DNA from: Zygnema cylindricum
Taxonomy: Eukaryota; Streptophyta; Zygnematophyceae; Zygnematales; Zygnemataceae
Direction of reading: 5' to 3'
Length of the DNA: 64,000 bases
NCBI GenBank assembly: GCA_037447655.1
Contig: JBBHKE010000549.1
Location: 195,010-259,009 of the forward strand
The notes under the pieces are model-generated. The model did not search any database, had not been told where the DNA came from, and was given only the letters and a program-made list of their open reading frames with translations. The translations under genes were made by a program, and so were the position numbers. This document shows positions 1 through 11,200 of the stretch, piece after piece (within the stretch, counting starts at the first letter, position 1; each line of letters begins with the position of its first letter).

Positions 1-1251
1 TCGCTAACAGTTTGTGTAAGTTAGGTAACCATTTTTGTTAGCTCTAACAGTTTGTGTAAGTTAGATAACAATTCCAGTTAGCGCTAACTGTTTGTGTAAT
101 TTAGGTAACATTTCTTGTTATCGCTAACTGTTTGTGTAATAAGGTAACAATTATTGTGATCGCTAACAGTTTGTGTAAGTTAAATAACAATTCATGTTAG
201 TGCTAACAATTTTTGTATTTATATTACAATTTTGTTATCGGTAACATTTTGTGTAATTTAGGTGACAATTCCTCTTATCACTTACAGTTTGTGTAAGTTA
301 GGTAACCATTTTTGTTAGCGCTAACAGTTTGTGTAATTTTGGGAACGATTCTTGTTAGCTCTAACTGTTTGTGTAATTTAGGTAACAATTCTTGTTATCG
401 TTAACTGTTTGTGTAATTTAGGTAACGGTTCTTATTATCGCTAACAATTTGAGTAATTTAGATAACAATTTTTGTTATCGCTATCTGTTTGTGTAATTTA
501 GGTAAGAATTTTTGTTATCGCTAACAGTTTTTGTAAGTTAGGTAACAATTCATGTTAGCGCTAACAGTTTGTGTAATTTAGATTACAATTCTGTGATTTC
601 TAACATTTTGTGTAATTTAGGTAACAATTCCTCTTATCACTTACAGTTTGTGTAAGTTAGGTAACCATTTTTGTAAGCTCTAACAGTTTGTGTAAGTTAG
701 ATAACAAGTGATGTTAGCGCTAACTGTTTGTGTAATTTAGGTAACAATTCTTGTTATCGTTAACTGTTTGTGTAATTTAGGTAACAGTTCTTATTATCGC
801 TAACACTTTGTGTAATTTAGATAACAATTTCTGTTATCGCTAACTGTTTGTATAATTTAGGTAAAATTTTTGTTATCGCTAACAGTTTTTGTAAGTTAGG
901 TAAAAATTCATGTTAGCGCTAACAAATTGTGTAATTTAGATTACAATTCCTGTTATTGCTAACATTTTGTGTAATTTTGGTAACAATTCCTCTTATCGCT
1001 AATTGTTTGTGTAAGTTAGGTAACCATTCTTGTTACCGCTAACAATTTGTGTAAGTAAAATAACAATTCCTGTTAGCGCTAACTATTTTTGTAATTTAGG
1101 TAACGATTCTTGTTATCGCTAACTGTTTTTGTAATTCAGGTAACAATTTCTGTAATCGCTAACAATTTGTGTAATTTAGGTAAGAATTTTTGTTATCGCT
1201 AACAGTTTGTGTAATTTAGGTAACAATTCCTGTTATCGCTAATGTTTGTGT
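1..1251. repeat. Sat1 satellite array (40-bp monomer), block 1
   Basis: About 31 tandem copies of a 40-bp monomer whose core reads GCGCTAACAGTTTGTGTAAT followed by TTAGATAACAATTCCTGTTA, with substitutions in every copy. Monomer ends meet at the palindrome TGTTAGCGCTAACA, though in this block TTATCGCTAAC is a common variant. A higher-order period is visible: the variant CCTCTTATC followed by the GTAACCATT-type monomer recurs at 271, 630 and 989, exactly 359 bp apart (nine monomers). There is no coding potential. The block is cut on the right by retrotransposon R1. Confidence 0.97.
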
Positions 1252-2034
1252 TGTTGTTCTATGACAGCTGGTGGAGCTCCAGCTGTTGTTGAAGTAGTAG
1301 CCATCACAGAACCAAAGATAGGAAGCACTCAAGACACTAACTTTGATCCACTGTATAAAATAGTCAATTTAGCCAAATGGCCCCAAACTGTATGAGATTA
1401 CAGTTTACCGCGTGTGCTGACAACTCACAAAGTTTCAAGCAAAACGCACTATTAAACCAAGAGATATAAACCACAGAATATCTCTTAAATTGCACATATG
1501 TGCTCCTTGAAACCTCATCAAAAAGGAATACATAAAAATACTAAGTCGTACAATTTATACTAATAAATTCTACTACTACCTTCCTAGCCAATCACAATGC
1601 TCGAAAGAGTCCTACGGTACTTTCTAACCGTACTCTAAAGTAATTTGACTATGTACCTGATGTATGTTAATTTAGTCAACGGTAAGTCTACTTGTTCCAT
1701 ACAAAAGGACAACCCTTAATTGTCTACGTCTAACTTTCACTAACTGTACATACTAATGAACAATGAACGTGAAGACAAAATCCCGTCTCCATAAGGTTAT
1801 CGCCGACATTCAGACTTTTATAAGCGACGAGATCCACCTCGTCGCTGTAATCCACTTTCAGATTCTGGTAAGTATTTGTCGGTCTGATTTTGTCCATCGG
1901 ACGGTATGTCATAATTTAGTAGTGTGCACTATTTCGGGATCTTTCTTTTCTTATGAACCGTCCGATGTGATCTCTAAGTTTAGTATTTTCCTCTCACATA
2001 ATATAGAGAGGACTAAAGCTTTTATAAACCAACA
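1252..2034 (-). repeat. 3' LTR of R1
   Basis: This 783-bp LTR begins TGTTGTTC and ends CCAACA on the plus strand. On the minus strand its last 52 nt carry the same gag ATG and leading codons as the 5' LTR, here running into Sat1. It contains a perfect stem-loop (AGCGACGAG, 6-nt loop, CTCGTCGCT) at 1823-1846. Confidence 0.93.
1823..1846. promoter_or_regulatory. Perfect 9-bp hairpin in R1 LTR
   Basis: AGCGACGAG and CTCGTCGCT flank the loop ATCCAC. The same hairpin sits in the other LTR at 6869-6892 and recurs in the pol linker (3792-4013). It could act in RNA structure or as a protein-binding site; the role is unknown. Confidence 0.75.
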
Positions 2035-2053
2035 CTCCCCTAAAGCTTTAGAC
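2035..2053 (-). other. Polypurine tract of R1
   Basis: On the minus strand GTCTAAAGCTTTAGGGGAG lies directly before the 3' LTR start TGTTGG. This is the expected priming site for plus-strand DNA synthesis. Closely related tracts precede the other family 1 LTRs in this window, for example at 14415, 28592 and 55746. Confidence 0.85.
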
Positions 2054-3791
2054 TCTTTCAACCACTTAACCCACAAGCATCTCTACAAAACTGTAACTTA
2101 GGAGCAGGTAAGGCCTTTGTCAACATGTCAGCCACCATTTTCTCATCCGGCAAATAACAAAGTTTCACAATTTTGGCAAAGACTTTTTCTCGAACAAAGT
2201 GAAGTCTGATATCCATATGCTTGCTCTTGAAATGATGTGCTGGATTAGATGCAATGGCAATGGCAGCTTGATTGTCACACCACAAAGTTTGCACACCAAT
2301 TTGCATGAACCCCAACTCTTGAAGCACAGATTTAACCCATAGCAATTCCTTGATGGCTGAGCATGCAGCCATGTATTCTGCCTCCATTGTTGACTGAGCA
2401 GTGATCTTTTGAAGCTTGCTGCTCCAGCAGCACGTTCCATTTCCTACTTGTAGAACATATCCCGTTGTTGATCGTCTGCTAGGCATCTCACCATAGCTGG
2501 CATCACTCCACGTTTGAAGTTTTACCTCGTCTCCGCCAAGAGTTAGCTTGAACTCTCGAGTCCCTGCCAAGTATCTTAAAACTCGTTTTGCTGCCTCCCA
2601 ATCTGATTTTCTTGGATTTTGAAGACTTCTGCTCAGAGCCCCTACTGCTGCAGCAATATCTGGACGTGTGCAATTCATAAAATATATTAGACTCCCAACG
2701 ATCTGTCGATAGGGAATCTTTTCCATAAATTCTGACTCCCCTATTTCTAGAATCTCTCCCACAATAATCCCAGAGTCTATTTCTGCTCCCTCTAATTTCT
2801 GTCTGAATTCCATAGGAGTGGCTGCTCCCTTTACATCCTTCTTGTCAAATTTTTCCAGCATATTCCCTATAGCTTCTTTCTGTGTGAGTCTAATAATTCT
2901 TTTACTTCTATCTCTCTCTACTTGTATACCCAAAATGTATTTTGCCTCACCTAAATCTTTCATTTCAAATCTAGAATTTAACGCTGTTTTGATTCTGTTA
3001 ACTCCCTCAATTGTTTTTGAAATAATCAATAAGTCATCGACATATACAGCAAGAAAGATTGTTCCATCCTCTCCTTCCATAACATAAACTGAGTGATCAG
3101 AGCTTATCCTATTAAAACCAAGACTAGTTAGATACTCATCTAATTTTAGATTCCATTGCCTCTGGGCCTGTTTAAGTCCATAGAGTGATTTCAGAAGTTT
3201 GCACACTAGATTTTCCTTTCCCTTCTCTTGGTACATTTCTGGTTGTTTCATATATATTACTTCTTCTACTTCCCCGTGTAAGAAGGCAGTTTTAACATCC
3301 ATTTGATGTATTTCCAAGTTTTCTATAGCTGCGAGTGTTAGTAGAATGCGGACAGTCGGAAATCTTACAACTGGTGAAAATGTCTCTTCATAGTCAATTC
3401 CTTCTTTTTGATTGTAACCCTTCGCTACTAGCCTAGCTTTATATCTTTTGATGGTATTATCTGGATTAAGTTTTACTTTAAAGACCCACTTACTCCCAAT
3501 TGCTTTTCGATCCGGAGGAAGTTCCACGAGTTCCCACGTTTGGGCCTCCATAATTGATTTCATTTCGTCATTTGCTGCTGCTATCCACTGTTCTTTTTCT
3601 GGTGTAGAGAAAGCTTGCTGAATGGTAAGAGGCTCCTCGGAATTTGTATTGAATGCATAGTGGTTTGTACTTGCATTTCGTCGACTACTTGTCCTTCTTC
3701 CCCCCGGAAATTCTGAGGCTGAAATTGACGGAAGTCGTACATTACGTTTCTGTGACATTGTCTGTCCATTTTCGTTTTGACGTGGTAAGTC

Positions 3792-4013
3792 AGCGACGAG
3801 TTGCTCTCGTCGCTCGTTCAGCGACGACGTTGTTTCGTCGCTAATTTGCATATTTCCGCCGATTCCTTGTTGGGCAATTGGATCAATTCGTCGTTGGTTC
3901 AAAGACGGGCAAATTTGGTCGCGTGGCGTGTTGACGTCTCCAGCTCCTACTGTCGAAGGATCAGCGACGACTCCATCTCGTCGCTGGTCTAGCGACGAGA
4001 CATTCTCGTCGCT
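3792..4013. repeat. Four hairpin-forming repeats in the R1 pol linker
   Basis: Stem-loops AGCGACGAG...CTCGTCGCT or shortened forms occur at 3792-3814, 3820-3842, 3963-3985 and 3991-4013, with 5-9-nt loops. They encode the peptide repeats between integrase and RT, and they are the same palindrome as the LTR hairpin at 1823 and 6869. Confidence 0.85.
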
Positions 4014-6281
4014 ATCCGTGTTTGGTATTTCATCTCTACTCGATGTCGGCCACGGTTTATGTTCCAAAATAACATATTCGGCAATTTTCTCAGCCTTTTT
4101 CTCTTCTGTCATTTGAAAGACATCAACTGACTTTTCTTCATCTTTAATTCTAATAGTTCTAGTAACAAATATTTTCTTTTTATCATGTACGTATACTCTA
4201 TACCCTTTTGATTGGTCATCGTAGCCTAGTAAGATTCCAGCTACACCTTTTGGCTCCATTTTCCATTTATGTGGAGAATTATCTAACATGACAACATTGC
4301 TTCCAAATACTCTAAAGTGACTAACTTCTGGTTTGGTTCCTGTCCATAATTCATACGGCGTCTTCCCTTTAACTGCTCTAGATTCTATTCTATTTTTAAT
4401 GTATGTCGCACAATTGAAGGCTTCAGCCCAGAATTTCGCATTTATATTTTTGTCTGCCAACATTGATCTAGCACTATTTGATAGTGTTCTGTTAACTCTC
4501 TCAGCTACACCATTCTGTTCTGGAGAATATGGCACCGTTAAATGACGAGAAATTCCCTTTTCTTTTAGATAGTTGATGAAGTCCCGTGATAGATACTCTC
4601 CGCCATTATCTGATCGTAATGTTAAGATAGGTACCCCGTGAATTTTCTCGCTCCATATCTTGAATTCTTTGAAATGAGAGAGCACCTCACTCTTCTCTTT
4701 CATAAAGTAGATTTTTGTGAATCTAGAATAGTCATCAGTAAATGTCACCATGAATCGAAATCCACCAGGTGATGGTATCAGAGCCGGTCCCCATACATCA
4801 GAGTGAATTACTTCTAACACTCTAGCTGCTCTATGGCTGCTTTCGGAAGGAAAAGGATTTTTATGAATCTTTCCAAGAGCACATCCATCACAAAAATGTT
4901 CTTCTTTGCTATTGATTTTAACTCCTGTAATTATACCCTCTTTAACCATTCTGTCAAGACTTTCATAGTGGACATGACCAAGTCTTTTATGCCATAAGTC
5001 ATTGTCAGATAGGACAGCCGAATACAAAACATCTTTTTCATTAATATTTGCAATATCAAGCCTATACATCAGGTTTGGACCTCGTGTTCCTACAAGTGCT
5101 ACTCTACCTTGTTTACTGACTACTTGCTTTCCATTTTTCAGCAGCACTTCAAAGCCTTTGCTTTCTACAAGCGAAGTGGAGAAAAGATTTTTCTTGAAGT
5201 CACTAACATAGAGGACATTGTTCAGTGTTCTTTCAACTTGTTTACCGTTAATGAGAACTTTGAGTGTTGCCGTGCCTTTAGCGTTAGATATGACAAACTG
5301 TCCATCCGCGTAATAAATTTTCTTCGGAGATATTGGGTGAAGATTATCAAAGTATGCTCTGTTCCAACACATATGTTGAGACGCACCGGTATCCATGATA
5401 CACCCAAAGTCCCTATCTCCTTCAGTTGTGTTGTTTAGCGCAAATAATTCTTTGTCGGATGGTTCGAAAAAATTGACAACTTCATCATCGTTTTTGTTCG
5501 TCACTGACGAGAAAGCCGACGTTTTTGCAGGTTGTCCAATTTTTGGTTTTCTGATAAACCATCCTTGTCGAAATACACCTGTCTCAGAAGCTTTTATATA
5601 ATCAGGGCAACTTCTGTATCCATGCCCTTTTGCATTACAATAATAACACATGTCAGGTTTGCGAGGAACTCGATTCTGACTATTCTGAAATTGTTCATTT
5701 TTAAAAGTCTGCGTGTTAAATGCTTCTGCCTGTCTAATACCTTTAAATGCTTCTTGACTAGACTCTTCATCTAAGACATACTGAATTGCTATTGCTAGAT
5801 TCCAATCAGTTTGTGCAAGTTTTTTCAGATTGTCAGATGCTCCTTTATATTCACTAGGAAGCCCTCTCATTAATAACAAAGCTTGTAGATCATCAGGAAA
5901 CGTACCACCTGAACATGCATTTTCTACTATAAGTGTTCTCAAACCATAACAATACTCAGCCATGGTACCGCCTGTATATTTATACTCCTAGATTTTCCCA
6001 GCCGTAATCATCTGGTGCTGCACATTAGTCTTGGTGTGCATCATTTTCAGAGAATTCCATATTTCTGACGCCTTTTTCATGTGAATATGCGCCATAGCGA
6101 GCTCCTTTGAAATAAGCATTTTAATAGTGTGAAGACACTGCAAGTTTTTCTTCTTCCAACTGGCGTCTGATTCCGCCAGAGATCCGTCCACCACGTCCAT
6201 CAAATTCGAATTAAGAAAGTACAGTTCCACCATATCCGCCCAATAGATATAGTCCTTGCCATCAAAGATAGGGATTCTTGA

Positions 6282-6297
6282 GGGAGGGCCCGTAACC
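6282..6297 (-). other. R1 primer binding site (tRNA-iMet anticodon arm)
   Basis: Minus strand GGTTACGGGCCCTCCC directly abuts the 5' LTR. It matches, with one mismatch in the first 12 nt, the complement of the anticodon stem-loop of initiator tRNA-Met (GGTTATGGGCCCAC). That is the half-tRNA priming site known from Drosophila copia. It is also coding sequence, in the gag frame as V-T-G-P. Confidence 0.8.
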
Positions 6298-7080
6298 TGT
6301 TGTTCTATGACAGCAGGTGGAGCTCCAGCTGTTGCTGAAGTAGTAGCCATCACAGAACCAAAGATAGGAAGCACTCAAGACACTAACTTTGATCCACTGT
6401 ATAAAATAGTCAATTTAGCCAAATGGCCCCAAACTGTATGAGATTACAGTTTACCGCATGTGCTGACAATTCACAAAGTTTCAAGCAAAACACACTAATA
6501 AACCAAGAGATATAAACCACATAATATCTCTTAAATTGCACATATGTGCTCCTTGAAACCTCATCAAAAAGGAATACATAAAAATACTAAGTTGTAGAAT
6601 TTATACTAATAAATTCTACTACTACCTTCCTAGCCAATCACAATGCTCCAAAGAGTCCTACGGTACTTTCTAACCGTACTCTAAAGTAATCTGATTATGT
6701 ACCTGATGTATGTTAATTTAGTCAACGGTACGTCTACTTGTTCCATACAAAAGGACAACCCTTAATTGTCTACGTCTAACTTTCACTAACTGTACATACT
6801 AATGAACAATGAACGTGAAGACAAAATCCCGTCTCCATAAGGTTATCGCCGACATTCAGACTTTTATAAGCGACGAGATCCACCTCGTCGCTGTTATCCA
6901 CTTTCAGATTCTGGTAAGTATTTGTCGGTCTGATTTTGTCCATCGGACGGTATGTCATAATTTAGTAGTGCGTACTATTTCGGGATCTTTCTTTTCTTAT
7001 GAACCGTCCGATGTGATCTCTAAGTTTATTATTTTCCTCTCACATAATATAGAGAGGACTAAAGCTTTTATAAACCAACA
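6298..7080 (-). repeat. 5' LTR of R1 (contains gag start codon)
   Basis: 783 bp, nearly identical to 1252-2034. The minus-strand terminal 52 nt contain ATG plus about 16 codons of gag before the LTR boundary at 6298. Hairpin at 6869-6892. Confidence 0.92.
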
Positions 7081-7655
7081 AGCATACCCAAATAGTTCGA
7101 GGTATGTCAAACTGAACAGATCTACACTAATAAACTAATTACCAAAAAGTCAAACCTATGTTGTACATAATACTTACACCGACATCTCCACAATCTTTGT
7201 ACGCCAAAAACCGAGCTACCACTAAGTAACCACTAAACAAATATCATTACTCATGATATATACGATATATAATATCCACAGCTACGTCAGCTGCTTTGTC
7301 CGTATGGATCATATCAAGGTAACCGCAGCTGCGTTGACTTGTCTGCGTCGCAGCTGCTCTGTACCGGCAACGCATATTCATCCAAAGTAACTGTAGCTGC
7401 GCTGTCCTGTTTGCATCGCAACTGCGCCGTATCGGCGGTGCCTGTTTCAACATTTAGTTTATTCCACATCGGATCGCTTCGCGATCCGGCATGTATTTGT
7501 CAATACTTGTACACTACACTCAATGAGTCTTCTACATCACTTAAATTATATCCGTTTGTTCGCTCCCCCAATCCATGAATCCATTCGAACCTCCACATTA
7601 AATTCCATGGCGCACGAACTGTTGCGTACGTACGAAACAAACTTTTCAAAACAAG
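7081..7655 (-). repeat. Truncated family 1 LTR, subfamily B
   Basis: Matches the right-hand (U3) part of the solo LTR at 24694-25634, including the motif GGATCGCTTCGCGATCC and the ACTTTTCAAAACAA end. Its left half is missing where R1 abuts. The right end lacks the last few bases and passes into another LTR. There is no coding content beyond chance ORFs. Confidence 0.8.
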
Positions 7656-8209
7656 AAGCACCGGCAACATTTATTGTACAAACGATATCTGTAAATATTT
7701 GGGAAACAAATATTTGTTGTTTAGCGCAATAAAAAATAGTGTTACAATAGTAGATTTGTTGCAGGAAGCAAATAGGGTTTAGGTAAGTACTTACGGAATA
7801 GTAAAGTACAGTTTAGATAGTTTGTTAGAACATAGAACAGTACCATAGTATAGGGAACATATTTAGTATGGTACAATAGATACTCACAGTGAGTATTTAG
7901 TTTAGGACTTAGTCAAAATTATGGATCCACTCTTGGGAATATAGTTTTTCTAAAGGCAGTTTACAAGATATTTGCAGAGACTATTTCTTATGGTTGAATA
8001 AGTCAATTGATCTGAAACTTTGTGAGTTGTCAGTTTATTATAAAGTGTAACACTGTGCTGAATTTGGTGCTAAGTGTCCTTTTCATTCACATTCTATGTT
8101 AGCTGAAAGTTGGCTGTTGGAGAAGGTACTTGATAGCTTCTGTTGGTTTTATGTCTACTTCCACTACAACAACTGGTTCTCCACTTGCGACGGTGGTTAT
8201 AGAACAACA
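7656..8209 (+). repeat. 5'-truncated family 1 LTR, subfamily C
   Basis: Similar to the second half of the LTR at 17649-18646. It ends with a gag-start segment (ATG at about 8150, encoding M-S-T-S-T-T-T-T-G-S-P) and the terminus AGAACAACA at 8209, directly followed by Sat1. The left boundary is approximate. Confidence 0.78.
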
Positions 8210-11200
8210 AATTCCTATTAGCGCGTACAGTTTGTGTAATTTAGATAACAATTTTTGTTAGCGCTAATAGTTTCTTTAATTTAGGTAACAATTCCTGTTA
8301 GCGCTAACAGTTTATGTAAATCAGGTGAGAAATTCTTTTAGCACTAACAATTTGTGTAAGTTAGGTAACAATTTTTGTTAGCTGTAACAGTTGTGTAAGA
8401 TAGATAAAAATTCTTGTTAGCGCTAATAGTTTGTGTAATTTAGATAACAATTATTGTTAGAGCTAACAGTTTGTGTAAGTTCGGTAACAATTCATGTTAG
8501 TGCTAATAGTTTGTGTAATTAGGTGACAATTTTTGTTAGCGCTAACAATTTGTATATGTTAGGTAACAATACTTGTTAGCACTAACAGTTTGTGTAAATA
8601 AGGTGAGAATTTCTTTAGCGCTAACAGTTTGTGTAGCTTAGGTGTCAAGTTATGTTAGCGCTAACAATTTGTGTAAGCTAGATAACAATTCCTATTATCG
8701 TTAATAGTTTGTGTAATTTACATAACAATTCCTGTTAGCACTAAAAATTTGTGTAAGTAAGGTGACAATTTCTTTTAGCGCTAACAGTTTTTTGTTATTT
8801 AGATAACAATTGTTGTTAGCGCTAACAGTTTGTGTAAATTAGGTGAGAATTCTTGTTAGCGCAAATAGTTTGTGTACCTTAGGTGACAATTCGTGTAAGC
8901 GCTAACAATTTGTGTAACTTAGGTAACACTTCTTGTTAGCGATAATAGTTTGTGTTACTTAGGTGACAATCCTTGTTAGCGCTAAAAGTTTATGTAATTT
9001 AGATAACTTTCTTGTTAGAGCTTACAATTTTTGTAAGTTCGGTAACAATTCTTGTTAGCGCTAATAGTTTGTGAAAAATTGGTGACAATTATTGTTAAAG
9101 CTAACGTTTATGTAATTTAGGTAACAATTCCTTTAGGCGCTAACAGTTTCTGTAATTTAGATAACAATTCTTGTTGGCGCTAATAGTTTGTGTAAATCAT
9201 GTGACTATTATTGTTGAAGCTAACACTTTGTGTAGTTTAGGTAACTATTCCTTTTAGCGCAAATAGTTTGTATAATTTAGATACCAATTCTTGGAAGCGG
9301 TAACAGTTTGTGTTATTTAGATAACAATTCATGTTAGCGTTAATAGTTTGTGTAAATTATGTAATAAGTTAAATTAGAGCTAGAAGTTTGTGTAATTTAG
9401 ATAACATTTGTTGTTAGCGCTAACAGTTTGTGTAAGTTAGGAAACAATTCATGTAAGCGCCAACAGTTTGTGTAATTTTGATAATAATACTTGTTACTGC
9501 TAACTGTTTCTGTAATTTAGATAACATTTCTTATTAGCGCTAACAATTTGTGTTAATTAGATGACTATTCCCGTTAGCGCTAACTGTTTGTGTAATTTAG
9601 ATAACAACTCCTGTTAGCGCTAACAGTTTATGTAAGTTAGTTACGAATTCTTGTTAGCTTTAACAATCTGTGTAAGTTAGGTAACAATTCCTGTTAGCGC
9701 TTACAGTTTGTGTAAATTAGGTTACAATTTTTTTTAGCGCTAACAGTTTGTGTAATTTAGATTACAATTTTGTTAGAGTGCTAATAGTTTTTGTTATTTA
9801 GATAGCATTTTTTAATTGTTAGCCAACAGTTTGTGTAAATTAGGTGACAATTCCTGTTAGAGTTAACTGTTTGTGTAATTTAGATAACAATTTATGTTAA
9901 CGCAAACAGTTTATGTAAGCTAGTTACAAATTCTTGTTAGCGCTAATAATCTGTGTAAGTTAGGTTTCAATTTCCTGTTAGCGCTTATAGTTTGTGCAAA
10001 TTAGGTTACATTTTTTTTTAGCGCTAACAGTTTGTGTAATTTAGATAACAATTTTTGTTAGCACTAACAGTTTGCCTTTTTTAGATAACAATTCCTGTTT
10101 GTGCTAACAGTTTGTGTAATGTAGATAACATTTCTTATAAGCATTAATATTTTGTGTATGTTGGTAACAATTATTGTTAGCGCTTACATTTTGTGTAAAT
10201 TAGGTTACAATTTTTTTAGCGCTAATTTTTTGTGTAATTTAGATAACAATTCTTGTTAACAGTAATAGTTTGTGTAACTTAGATAACAATTCCTATAAGC
10301 GCTAAGCGTTTGTGTAAGTTAGTTAACAATTCTTGTAAGTGTAACAGTTTGTGAAGTTTTGATAATAATTCTTGTTTGCGCTAACAGTTTGTGTAAGTTT
10401 GTTAACAATAATTGTTTGCGCTAATAGTTTGTGTAACTTAGATAACAATTCCTGTTAGCGCTATTTAATTGTGTAACTTTGGTGATAATTCCTGTTAGCG
10501 CTAAAAGTTTGACTAATTTAGATAACAATTCTTGTTAGCGCTAATAGTTTGTGTAACTTAAGTGTCAATTCGTGTTAGCGCTAACAAATTGTGCAAGTTA
10601 GGTAACAATTCTTGTAAGCGCTAACTGTTTGTGTAAATTAGGTGACAATTTGTGTTAGCGCTAACAGTTTGTGTAATTTAGATAACAATTCTTGTTTGCG
10701 CTAACTGTTTGTGTAAGTTAGGAAATATTCCTTTAAGCGCTAACAGTTTGTGTAAGTTAGGTAACTATTCTTGTAAGCGCTAAACGCTAACAGTTTGTAT
10801 AAATTAGGTGACAATTTTTGTTAGCGCTAGCATTTTGTGTAAATTTGATAACAATTCTTGTTAACCCTAACAGTTTGTGTAAGTTAGGTATCAATTCCTG
10901 TAAGCGCTAACAATTTGTGTAATTAGCGTGACAATTCCTGTTAGCGCTAACAGTTTGTGTAATTTAGATAACAATTCTTTTAAACCCTTACAGTTTGTGT
11001 AAATTAGGTGACAATTCATGTTAGCGCTAACAATTTATGTAAGTTAGTTAAAACACCCAATTAGCACAAACAGTCTGTCCAATATAGAAAACATTTCTTG
11101 TTATCGCTAACTGTTTGTGTAAGTTCTGTAAGAATTCCTGTTAGCGCTAACAGTTTGTGTAAATTAGGTAACGATTTCTAGTAAAGCTAACAATTTGTGT

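Larger units (their letters stand above)
2058..6349 (-). pseudogene. R1 gag-pol polyprotein, one in-frame TAG
   Basis: Copia-type Gag-Pol that would build the virus-like particle, reverse-transcribe and integrate the element. Translation from the ATG of the MATTSATAG peptide, inside the 5' LTR, is open to TAG at 5988-5990. The same frame then continues without a break to 2058; the 1301 codons from the next Met (5963) hold most of the protein. Numbering from that Met: CCHC knuckle C106-C109-H114-C119, protease D191-T-G, HHCC and integrase core (SDVWGP, DNGGEY, GVAERVNRT), reverse transcriptase (QMDVKTAFLHG, YVDDLL) and RNase H (WSDASYG, STMEAEYMA). The paralogous copy at 21.4 kb has Trp at the TAG codon, so this looks like a single TGG-to-TAG change. 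Between integrase and RT lies a linker with three imperfect SSL(D/N)(Q/E)RR repeats. Confidence 0.93.
1252..7080 (-). mobile_element. R1: full-length Ty1/copia retrotransposon (family 1)
   Basis: A structurally complete element of 5829 bp on the minus strand: two 783-bp LTRs (1252-2034 and 6298-7080), PBS next to the 5' LTR, gag-pol, and a polypurine tract next to the 3' LTR. LTR ends are TGTTG...CAACA as read on either strand. The LTRs differ at only a modest number of positions, so insertion was fairly recent. Flanks do not match: TGTGT on the left, in Sat1, and AGCAT on the right, inside another LTR. The usual 5-bp target duplication is therefore absent, which points to ectopic recombination between two copies after insertion. 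Confidence 0.93.

Noticed and set aside
1763-2101. 112-codon plus-strand ORF in the R1 LTR region
   Set aside because: Antisense to the LTR and the pol end, repeated in both LTRs, with no recognisable domain.
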